Origin: JBDTCS01 sp039923455
GTDB lineage: Bacteria; Bacteroidota; Ignavibacteria; Palsa-1295
Reading direction: 5' to 3'
Length of the DNA: 14,993 bases
NCBI GenBank assembly: GCA_039923455.1
Contig: JBDTCS010000090.1
Location: 1-14,993, forward strand
This document shows, one piece after another, positions 6,469 through 13,877 of the stretch. A program made the position numbers and the translations under genes. The notes below the pieces were generated by a model. It did not search any database, was not told the DNA's origin, and was given only the letters and a program-made list of their open reading frames with translations. Numbering within the stretch: position 1 is the stretch's first letter; each line of letters begins with the position of its first letter.

Positions 6469-9400
6469 ATGAGAAATTTCATCCTCGTGTTAACCCTTTC
6501 GGTTCTTTTTATTTCGGGTGCTTTTGCGCAGACTCCCGGGTCAAACCAGACCCAAGTAGTGCATATCGATCCGCCGAAGATACCGGAAAATATTTTCCCA
6601 TTTGGTGGCTTCGACTGTAGTTCGCTGAATGGGATTCGGCTCGATCCACAGGCCCCCAGCGACGGTGCCGATGTAGCCTTTTATGGTTACAACAAGTACA
6701 AATGGCAAGCTTTCGCCTTCCAGAGGGTCCTTACCCAAGCCGGCTTCAATGCGATTTATCACGTAAACTCGTTTGGATTCGATTACAATGCTTCGACATC
6801 GCCCGACGTTCGAGATTATGAGCAGCGTATGGCGTATGTGATGCCTGATGGAATGGTCTCTTACGAGGGCGGTACCTCCTTCGACATTAATCACTTCGTA
6901 AGTTACGAAAAGAATTATTTTCTTCTCACTTCTGAGAGAACAGATCCAATCTTCGACTACCAAACAGCCCCGTCCCAATGCCTGGGCCACGATGGTGGGA
7001 ATGGAAATGGAGCGATTCGGACGACAAATCTCCCCTTTCTAAACGAGTGGTATTCGCGCGGTTCAACCACAGACGAAGAGCTTTTTGCTATTACAGATGG
7101 AACAGTTGCGACGCTATTGGGAGGTAATGAATGCACAGGAAAGGCCGCTGTTGACTTTGCGTTTAGGCTTCAAGGTGATGAAACGGAGATCGCTTCTCCG
7201 TTTGGAAGCGTCTCCTCGGATGTCAACATCTTATTCACCCTCCAGCTTACAGTTACATATCCCGGTAATCCAAACCCCTTAGTAACTACGCAAAACATCC
7301 ATTGGTCAGATTACGTATCCCATTCGACCACGTATAAGCCAAAAGAGACCGAATACATAAAAACCTTTAACGGTCAAAGGTATGCGGTTGTGAGTCTGGA
7401 CCTTCCACTGCCGAGTATCGTACACGATGGTGCGATAATAAAACTTCAATTGCTTACGAAAGCACGATGCGGCATATTCATTAGAGGCTTTAGAGTCCGG
7501 ACGAAGATCCTGGACGAAATGCTGCAAGGGCACCGAGACAACGACATCATCAACGGCTGGCTTGATTGCGCTTCAAATACTCAAAATTATGGAATGGCAA
7601 AAATGGCATCTGCCTATGCCAATACCGATCCGAATCATAAGATTACGGCAATTACCACGGCTGGTGAGTACGGCCCAGAAGTTTATCGTTCGATAGCTTA
7701 CCTCGATACTCTTTGGAGCAAGGTCTCAGGTGGCAGGCGAATTTATGAATTCCTGAGTTTCGGGCTGTACGGGATGTTCAGAGCAATTTATCAGGATGAA
7801 AATGGGGTTCCTCCACCGACAATCATGGAGGAAAATTTCTCAATGACGGCTTATCGAGATGCCCCTCATCCCTACGTCGCATCCGATGCAATCCCTTACG
7901 CATTCAGACATCCCCCGGACGGCTCGAGGTACGATGACATGGGATTTACGATACAAGGAGGTGGAAGTAGCAACAGTAATGCATATTCTGGTTACTTGGA
8001 GTATTTGAAAGACATTCAAGGTGACTACAGGAGCGCTTTCACGCCAGATTTGAACCCGCAGGGAAAATACAATAATGCAGAGGGAGACTATTCCATTGCA
8101 GGTAGGGCCGCGTACAAGCATTTAGGTGGGAACAGTAAATGGTATGCCTTGATAAATACAATCACGACGCTGAATCGGTATAACGCAGCCGGCGTTAACG
8201 TAGTCGCCCCCTCAGCTGCCGATGCGACACCCGCAGTTGATGCAACTCAGCAAATTCATGCCCGTAATGATTTCCTAGCCGCTATCCGAAAGGGGCCCGA
8301 CTATCTCAGAAACTACATCGAGCGCGGAGGTGGTACCTATACCGATTTTATTACGCGTAGCAAAGCAGATGCGATCCCACCGACTCTAAGTTCGACGCCT
8401 CAGAACTTCCATGATCTTGTCACGCGTCCCGGAGGGTATGGGAACTCTCTATTCAGACTCGATCAACGCTGCATCAATGCTTCGGAAATTCGCGCGGATG
8501 TCTGGCACGCAATAATATACGGTGCAAAGGGAATTTATTTTAATCCAATTGGCTCTGAGTCTGACGCAAACATAGGGTTTTGTGACTATGAATTCGGCAA
8601 ATATGATCCCAAGAAGGACACGTTGGGAGATAACTATTCTCAGGCAGACCCAAGTACTGGCCCTTTTTCATTGTATGACGGACCAACATACAATGCCAAT
8701 CCAGCACTAGAAAATCATGGGCTCATTCGATTTGGTACTGGAGACCCATGTACCACCGGGGCAGAGTTTCTCGGAGTATCTCCCGCTGCAAAGGTAACTT
8801 GGGATGCCCGAGTAATTTATCACATCGGTGGAGCAACGGGGTTAGGAAACGTGTATGAGCGCCAGTTTATTCCAATGACCTTCACTGACCCAGGGGTTAC
8901 TGATCCGAATCAAATATTGGCGGACTACCTTTCGCAGAACAATAATGTGATTCCACTTATCGAGAACGGCTCCTATCCGAATACAGATCTGCTGCCTGAT
9001 ATCACTAAATGGGCCCCATTACTTCGAACAGACTGTGGAAGCAACGGCAACGTACAGAACTGGTACGTATGGAATACAAGCTGGGACGCCTCGGTCGCGT
9101 CAGACCTACTTTTGCCCAAAGACGATAATTTTAAAAAATTCCGCTTCGACAATCTGATTAGCGGTGCTTTGGGTGATGACTACCGCTTCGGCAATGTTTT
9201 GTTGGCGCCCCGCGTGCCAACCTTTTACGGTTTCCATGACAAGTGGGTAGGGGTAACAACCTCGATAAAAGATCTTTATGGTATTGCACCGTTGTTGGCA
9301 AATCTCATTTGGCAAAACACGGTGGATCTCGCAGCTAGTGACAACTATCACAACAACACGGATTGGCTCAGCTTCCCGATCATGGAATTTATTGAATTAG

Positions 9401-12396
9401 GGAAAGATCACACGAGTCAGAAGGTAAGAAGATATGAATATTCATCCTCAACGGGTTACACTCCAAGGAATTCAATCAATGAGGGTTCCTACACAGATCA
9501 AACTTACACCAGCGAGTCACCGTACGACGATCCTGACTTGCTTGCTCAATCCGCGCACGTCGATCCCTCGGATGAACGGCTATTTAAAGTTGGTAAGTTC
9601 AAAGACCCGAGCGATGCAAACGCAGAGTATATCGTGGTGGCAAATCGCCGGACATGGCCTGTTCGCTTCGACAGCATTAACGGCCAACGACACAGTATTA
9701 AGAGCACAGATGGATCGGACAAACTGCTCGGTGCTATCGACGTTCGTCAGTTTAATTTCGAGTTGCGCTGGAGTGAACTCAATTCACTTGCTGCTACAAA
9801 CGCACAAGCTAATCCTAGTTACCCCTCGAGTTATGCGTACTACGAAGTAACGAACATGCGCACGAACGTCTCAACGATTCTGCAGAGCGGATCCGAGCTT
9901 CCAGTAAGTGTGATTTTGGAACCGGGCGAAGGCACACTTTTTCGAATTCGTCCTGCCTACTCATTCGTAGCCGGTCGAACGAGCGACGCAGGAATGGCCT
10001 ATAACAATGGACATAGGTTGGCAGACCTTCTACCAGACATAAGCAACAACGCGCGAATAATGGTGTGGGAATCGCAAGGAAATATTCAATACAACATTGT
10101 CAACAGCCCCGCATTGGATGGAGTGAATAATTATGTCGATGCTTCAACAGCCGTCACGATTGACAATTCGGGTCACGCCGTGAACCCATCGGTTGCAGCT
10201 AAGTCATCTACCGTCATAGGCGGACCCGATACAGTGACTATCATTTGGAATCAGACCAACAGCACTGTCGCGCGACCGGTGTTTGTGCGCTGGGGACTTG
10301 CGTCCTACAATTCAACAACTGGAACGGTCTCCATTGCGTGGCAGAGCAACGGTAATAATACTCAAAACGTACAGATTGCGACTGTTCCCTGGGATGTCAT
10401 CAATGGGGGCAATCAGTTGGTGACAGCTGCAATTGCTCCTGCGGTCGATGGCTTTTTTGCTTGCTGGGCCGTACCCTCGACGACAGCACCAACTCCCGCA
10501 GGAATACAACCTGCGCTGGTAAACTTCCGCGGCGATTCTGCTCCATTGCATGTGGGACTGAGTTCTACGACTTTCTCGATAGTGCAGGCTGGCTCGGCCA
10601 GTCATGCGGTGAAGATGTGTGGATTTGGTACAGTGGTAACAAGGGATGAAACCAAAATTCTCGGTTCGCAAACCGACGGGTCGAAGACGGAGAGGCTGCA
10701 TCTCGCGTGGGAAGAAGATTATGACGATGGATCTTCTCAAATTTACTACAAGCGTTATGACAACTCTATCAGCGGCAGTGGAGTAGATGTGCTCGATCAA
10801 TCATTTACGTTTGAACGCGTATCTAAAGGATTGCTTTCTTGTTATCATCATCACCCGAATATCGCACTTACAAATATGTACGGCTGCTATCCACCGAGCG
10901 CACTTGTAAAAAGCGAACCGTTGGTTACGTGGGAAACAAGAGCCACTCAGAGTTGCGCCAACGTAACCACTGGGGATGTTTGTGTCGTTGAGAGGGAGCG
11001 TATTGGCGATGCACTCTTACCGGGGTATCCATGGAACTCGGTAACTTCATTCTATCCAAAATCAAACAACATGCCTTTGCCTCTGGTACAATCCGGCGGC
11101 CCTTATCCTTTAGGTTGTCTTGACGAATTCATGGGTGGACCTTTTTCCAGAGACTATGCTGGCCTGGTTTTTCAAGATCAAACTTCTGGTGAAGTGCATG
11201 TCAGACGATTGGTCGAAACCGAGCATGGCATAAATTGGGTTGCGACAAAGTTGATTGAGCCTGGCCAATACCCCAATCTCTCTATGACCTACCAGCAAGT
11301 CTTCGGCTTAGACAATGTACGGAGTTTTACATATCGGGGCACGGTGCTGGGTGGCGATCAACTCTACGCAGCGAGAGTAACGGCAATGCGCGCGCCGGTT
11401 GGTGAAATAACCGAAACACCTCAACTCGTGACCTGTCTGACAACTCCGACTCCTCAAGGTTGTGAAAACGGTTTACGATACGAAGCGGGAAGAGGCTCAG
11501 TTGGGGATCCATCCGCTCGTGAGCCATGGGATCAAAACACTGCTGACAACTCGCGTACCGCCATAGAATGGATTTATCGCGACCTGCACTTGGATGGATC
11601 GGGGCTACCTTACCAGCAAGGCCCCAACGGAGGCGGTAGTTCGCATACAACGAGCTATGGCTGGCCTGTTACTGGTGACACACTACGAACAAAATATTTC
11701 CCGATGACCGGGGGAAATACTTTGGAGTACACCACTGATATGCTGCTGGACGACACGGCATGGGTTCGTTCATTCCTAACGGACACGACTCGGTTTGTTG
11801 AGTTTAAGTTAATTCTGAAGGACTCGGCAACAAGACAAACAATTTCTGTTCTTCAAGATGTGATGCTCACGAGGGACGGCGTCACAATGAAGGATCAAGG
11901 TGTACCCCAACTTCTTCGATGGTGCGGTACTTCACACGGACTTGGACCGACGCTCAGGAACACGCCTTTGACGGTTTCCGGCGTAGGTTATCTCACGCTC
12001 GAGGCCTCGAGAGACTCTTTGACCCCTCTTGACCTATTTCAAGAGCTGAAATACGTGGAGAATTATCAAGGAGTTACAAACCCTGATTCTTCTTCTTTCA
12101 AGATGCCCGGTGGTGGACAGCCAACACCATCAGGAAATTTGCAATTGAGAACGTATCCGAATCCATTCAATCCTTCGACCACAATCGAAATCACGGCAAG
12201 TGCTTCTGCGGCGACCAAAGTCGAGGTAATGAATGTGCTTGGTCAGGTGGTTGAGGTTTTATTCGACGGAGATCTTCCGAGTTCGGGTGTCGCTAAATTC
12301 CAATTGGATGGTAGCAGCCTGCACAGCGGCACGTACTTTGTCCGTGTAAGGAGCGGCAATAGCGTGGTGAGTAAGCGGGTACAACTAATTCGATAG
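6469..12396 (+). CDS. Giant secreted multidomain T9SS-sorted protein, 1975 aa
   Basis: The frame is open from 6388, but ATG at 6469 starts a typical signal peptide (MRNFILVLTLSVLFISGAF, cleavage after AQ, residue 21). The N-terminal half (to about residue 1080) has features of a TIM-barrel glycosidase-like protein: 'ADVWHAIIYGAKGIYFNP' near residue 676 resembles the 'GAKGI' strand found in several glycoside hydrolase-type barrels, and 'YIVVANRRTWPVRFDS' near 1053 resembles the following beta-sandwich. From about 1230 to 1720 there are repeated strands such as 'TVTIIWNQTN' and 'LHLAWEEDYDDGSSQIYYKRY', as in BNR/sialidase-type propellers. Residues 1888-1975 are a T9SS type A sorting domain (YPNPFNPSTTIEI, VEVMNVLGQVVEVL, HSGTYFVRVRSG, end VQLIR). 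I cannot assign catalytic residues or a substrate. A hairpin terminator follows at 12419. Confidence 0.85.
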   Translation: MRNFILVLTLSVLFISGAFAQTPGSNQTQVVHIDPPKIPENIFPFGGFDCSSLNGIRLDPQAPSDGADVAFYGYNKYKWQAFAFQRVLTQAGFNAIYHVNSFGFDYNASTSPDVRDYEQRMAYVMPDGMVSYEGGTSFDINHFVSYEKNYFLLTSERTDPIFDYQTAPSQCLGHDGGNGNGAIRTTNLPFLNEWYSRGSTTDEELFAITDGTVATLLGGNECTGKAAVDFAFRLQGDETEIASPFGSVSSDVNILFTLQLTVTYPGNPNPLVTTQNIHWSDYVSHSTTYKPKETEYIKTFNGQRYAVVSLDLPLPSIVHDGAIIKLQLLTKARCGIFIRGFRVRTKILDEMLQGHRDNDIINGWLDCASNTQNYGMAKMASAYANTDPNHKITAITTAGEYGPEVYRSIAYLDTLWSKVSGGRRIYEFLSFGLYGMFRAIYQDENGVPPPTIMEENFSMTAYRDAPHPYVASDAIPYAFRHPPDGSRYDDMGFTIQGGGSSNSNAYSGYLEYLKDIQGDYRSAFTPDLNPQGKYNNAEGDYSIAGRAAYKHLGGNSKWYALINTITTLNRYNAAGVNVVAPSAADATPAVDATQQIHARNDFLAAIRKGPDYLRNYIERGGGTYTDFITRSKADAIPPTLSSTPQNFHDLVTRPGGYGNSLFRLDQRCINASEIRADVWHAIIYGAKGIYFNPIGSESDANIGFCDYEFGKYDPKKDTLGDNYSQADPSTGPFSLYDGPTYNANPALENHGLIRFGTGDPCTTGAEFLGVSPAAKVTWDARVIYHIGGATGLGNVYERQFIPMTFTDPGVTDPNQILADYLSQNNNVIPLIENGSYPNTDLLPDITKWAPLLRTDCGSNGNVQNWYVWNTSWDASVASDLLLPKDDNFKKFRFDNLISGALGDDYRFGNVLLAPRVPTFYGFHDKWVGVTTSIKDLYGIAPLLANLIWQNTVDLAASDNYHNNTDWLSFPIMEFIELGKDHTSQKVRRYEYSSSTGYTPRNSINEGSYTDQTYTSESPYDDPDLLAQSAHVDPSDERLFKVGKFKDPSDANAEYIVVANRRTWPVRFDSINGQRHSIKSTDGSDKLLGAIDVRQFNFELRWSELNSLAATNAQANPSYPSSYAYYEVTNMRTNVSTILQSGSELPVSVILEPGEGTLFRIRPAYSFVAGRTSDAGMAYNNGHRLADLLPDISNNARIMVWESQGNIQYNIVNSPALDGVNNYVDASTAVTIDNSGHAVNPSVAAKSSTVIGGPDTVTIIWNQTNSTVARPVFVRWGLASYNSTTGTVSIAWQSNGNNTQNVQIATVPWDVINGGNQLVTAAIAPAVDGFFACWAVPSTTAPTPAGIQPALVNFRGDSAPLHVGLSSTTFSIVQAGSASHAVKMCGFGTVVTRDETKILGSQTDGSKTERLHLAWEEDYDDGSSQIYYKRYDNSISGSGVDVLDQSFTFERVSKGLLSCYHHHPNIALTNMYGCYPPSALVKSEPLVTWETRATQSCANVTTGDVCVVERERIGDALLPGYPWNSVTSFYPKSNNMPLPLVQSGGPYPLGCLDEFMGGPFSRDYAGLVFQDQTSGEVHVRRLVETEHGINWVATKLIEPGQYPNLSMTYQQVFGLDNVRSFTYRGTVLGGDQLYAARVTAMRAPVGEITETPQLVTCLTTPTPQGCENGLRYEAGRGSVGDPSAREPWDQNTADNSRTAIEWIYRDLHLDGSGLPYQQGPNGGGSSHTTSYGWPVTGDTLRTKYFPMTGGNTLEYTTDMLLDDTAWVRSFLTDTTRFVEFKLILKDSATRQTISVLQDVMLTRDGVTMKDQGVPQLLRWCGTSHGLGPTLRNTPLTVSGVGYLTLEASRDSLTPLDLFQELKYVENYQGVTNPDSSSFKMPGGGQPTPSGNLQLRTYPNPFNPSTTIEITASASAATKVEVMNVLGQVVEVLFDGDLPSSGVAKFQLDGSSLHSGTYFVRVRSGNSVVSKRVQLIR

Positions 12397-12418
12397 GTGT
12401 TACTCGCGACACATGAAG

Positions 12419-12444
12419 AAGGGCGGCTGTAAAAGGCCGCCTTT
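12419..12444 (+). terminator. Terminator after the 1975-aa gene
   Basis: AAGGGCGGC (12419-12427) pairs with GCCGCCTTT (12436-12444) with one G-U pair, around an 8-base loop. The stem starts 22 bases after the stop at 12396 and is followed by CTTGCGTTCT. It separates the cargo gene from nuoA. Confidence 0.75.
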
Positions 12445-12490
12445 CTTGCGTTCTAGTCTGGTTTTTCCAAGTCTTATGTCACATATTTCG

Positions 12491-12498
12491 TAAATTTG
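12491..12498 (+). promoter_or_regulatory. Candidate -7 promoter element for nuoA (TAAATTTG)
   Basis: TAAATTTG is an exact match to the Bacteroidota TAnnTTTG -7 element. It lies after the upstream terminator and 40 bases before the nuoA ATG. A matching TTTG -33 element is not present at the right distance (only GTTTTTCC at 12461-12468), so the promoter call rests on one box and on position. Confidence 0.45.
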
Positions 12499-12538
12499 CA
12501 CGAGAGGGGAATTGTGCGATATTGACGAAAGGGAGCGA

Positions 12539-12895
12539 ATGTTAGCGAATTATATACCGATTGCGATGATGCTGGGGATTGCCGTGTTTTTCGGCGTCCT
12601 GGTGGCGAATTTATCGAAGTGGATCGGGCCGCGGAGGCCTACACGCGAAAAGCTTAGCGTCTATGAGTCAGGTATGGTGCCGATCGGCACCACCAAAGAC
12701 CGCGTCAGCATCAAGTATTATCTGGTCGCGATGCTCTTTATCATCTTTGATATCGAGATCGTCTTCCTTTATCCCTGGGCGGTAACTTTTGACAAATTAG
12801 GAGTATTTGCTCTGGTGGAAATGTTTATCTTTATCGGGTTGCTCTTCGTCGGATATATCTATATTTTGAAGAAGGGCGCTCTCGAATGGGATTAA
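12539..12895 (+). CDS. nuoA: NADH-quinone oxidoreductase subunit A (complex I, ND3 homologue)
   Basis: NuoA is a small inner-membrane subunit of respiratory complex I, which passes electrons from NADH (or another donor) to quinone and pumps protons. The product has the three expected membrane helices (about residues 4-26, 60-84, 87-109) and family motifs: 'KLSVYESGMVPIG' in the loop after helix 1 and 'SIKYYLVAMLFIIFDIEIVFLYPWAV' in helix 2, with the conserved FD-E acidic pair. The YESG loop carries Ser where mitochondrial ND3 has Cys, as in many bacteria. A TTG at 12512 is in frame, but ATG at 12539 has GGGAG close upstream and gives 118 aa, the usual size. No nuoB follows: a regulator gene faces it only 10 bases away, so within this window nuoA is outside a nuo operon. 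Confidence 0.93.
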   Translation: MLANYIPIAMMLGIAVFFGVLVANLSKWIGPRRPTREKLSVYESGMVPIGTTKDRVSIKYYLVAMLFIIFDIEIVFLYPWAVTFDKLGVFALVEMFIFIGLLFVGYIYILKKGALEWD

Positions 12896-12905
12896 TGATC
12901 AGCCT

Positions 12906-13139
12906 TCAAACGTCCTTCTCTGACACATAGGAGTTAGGTATCAGCAACCGGTGCGGCTCGATCAATAGTACGCGCGAGATTTTTTCCCATCTCTTTAAAG
13001 TGAGTCCTTCCTCTCCACGTTCAATTTGAGCGTAATGGTTCGAACTCATTCGAAGCTTGGCCGCGAATTGTTCCTGGGTGAAGCCTCGCTTCAGCCTGTA
13101 GCCCTTCAAGTTCTCAGAAATAATCGTTTGTAAATTCAC
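12906..13139 (-). CDS. Small XRE/Cro-C1-type HTH transcriptional regulator, 77 aa
   Basis: The protein is a single HTH_3 domain: residues 7-20 first helix (SENLKGYRLKRGFT), 'TQEQFAAKLRMSSNHYAQIERGEE' as the helix-turn-helix with recognition helix MSSNHYAQIERG, then two closing helices. It has no sensor or dimerisation extension, a size shared with phage Cro-like proteins and with controller (C) proteins of restriction-modification systems, though neither context is present here. GTG at 13139-13137 is the only usable start: an in-frame TAA lies four codons upstream. Two abutting palindromes cover the bases directly upstream of and overlapping this start, suggesting autoregulation. It converges on nuoA with a 10-base gap and no terminator between, so antisense readthrough into nuoA is possible. 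Confidence 0.85.
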   Translation of the reverse strand: MNLQTIISENLKGYRLKRGFTQEQFAAKLRMSSNHYAQIERGEEGLTLKRWEKISRVLLIEPHRLLIPNSYVSEKDV

Positions 13140-13167
13140 TGGTAAAAATTACCAGATTGCCGGCAAT
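13139..13167. promoter_or_regulatory. Two abutting palindromes: likely operator of the XRE gene
   Basis: CTGGTAA-AAA-TTACCAG (13139-13155) is a perfect 7+3+7 palindrome whose first base is also the first base of the GTG start. ATTGCCGGCAAT (13156-13167) is a perfect 12-bp palindrome directly next to it. Both have the half-site TT(A/G)CC. Dyad pairs next to the gene are the usual arrangement for operators of Cro- and C-protein-like regulators. No Shine-Dalgarno fits before the GTG, so the transcript may be nearly leaderless. A 7-bp direct repeat TATCCAC follows at 13167-13180. Confidence 0.6.
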
Positions 13168-13262
13168 ATCCACTATCCACTTTTTAGATAGGCACCATTT
13201 TTCTTTCATATATTCGTCCAAAGATTCAGACTGCCGAGCTGCATTAGATTCCCAAAATTCGT

Positions 13263-13270
13263 TACATTTG
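13263..13270 (+). promoter_or_regulatory. Candidate -7 element for the S8 protease gene (TACATTTG)
   Basis: TACATTTG matches the Bacteroidota TAnnTTTG box exactly and lies 98 bases before the ATG at 13369. No TTTG -33 box is seen upstream. The implied leader contains a hairpin AGCTTCG (13301-13307) with CGAAGCT (13316-13322). The rest of 13168-13368 shows no supported gene. Confidence 0.35.
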
Positions 13271-13368
13271 TGGCAGTTCGAGAGTCTCCATTTCGAAATA
13301 AGCTTCGCCTACCCACGAAGCTGCATTATATTCGGTTCGGCATTAGAACCCATTTACTGACACTACGT

Positions 13369-13877
13369 ATGAAATACATCCTCTACCTATTTGCCGCGTC
13401 GGTGGTGATGCCACCACAAGGACTGTGCGTTCACAACCAATTCCGCCTGATACCACTACCTACTCTGGCACGGGGCAATCGGGTAACCTCGTACGCTTTC
13501 GAAGGCCCGCGGATAGCCTGATGATCCCCGGCAAATTGATGATCCTTTTTCGCCATGGAGCGTTGGATTCGGGCATCCTTGCTGCGCGATATGAGGACTT
13601 TTATCATGCACACAAGACGAAGGGTAAGGGCACCTACGAACCACTCAGTGGTCCGGCGTATGGATCTCCGGCCGATCAGCGAGGTTTTCCAAATGTGCTA
13701 CGAGCCTCTCTTTTCGGTGATCGATTTTACCTCGACAGTTCGAACAACATCGTCCACAATACTGGGCTAACCGCATTCATGCATTCATGCATTCATTCTG
13801 AGGGCGATGGCTACACCGACTTACTACTGCGAGTCCGGTCGATACACTTTCGGTCACGCGTACAGGTGACACGATAG
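13369..13877 (+). pseudogene. Frame-broken 5' part of the S8 protease gene (signal peptide and propeptide)
   Basis: ATG at 13369 opens a signal peptide (MKYILYLFAASVVMPPQ), but this frame stops at 13521. The next frame, open through 13425-13877, continues with propeptide-like sequence: 'DTTTYSGTGQSGNLVRF...' then 'MIPGKLMILFRHGAL', close to the 'PGELIVKFK' start seen in many S8 propeptides, then 'VHNTGLTAFMHSCIHSEGDGYTDLL'. The catalytic part lies in the third frame. The shifts fall at about 13400-13430, next to hairpin GTGGTG-ATGC-CACCAC (13402-13417), and at 13802-13877. Both are in the same direction. Either the gene is a pseudogene, or the sequence has two indel errors. Starting at GTG 13425 would remove the signal peptide, so I prefer 13369. 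Confidence 0.6.
13773..13796 (+). repeat. Tandem repeat (GCATTCAT) x3
   Basis: Three exact, adjacent copies of GCATTCAT at 13773-13780, 13781-13788 and 13789-13796 lie inside the propeptide frame, close to the second frame break. The 8-base unit is not a multiple of three, so gain or loss of one copy would change the reading frame. Loss of one copy would, however, run into TGA at 13799-13801. Confidence 0.85.

Noticed and set aside
10312..10800. Long minus-strand frames within the 1975-aa gene (also 6541-6990 and 11327-11650)
   Set aside because: Arg/His/Cys-rich shadow translations opposite an intact large gene with no supporting start or motif.
13157..13360. 67-codon plus-strand frame between the XRE operator and the protease
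   Set aside because: Overlaps the operator palindrome region, lacks a ribosome site and has no recognisable features; the stretch looks like promoter and leader.
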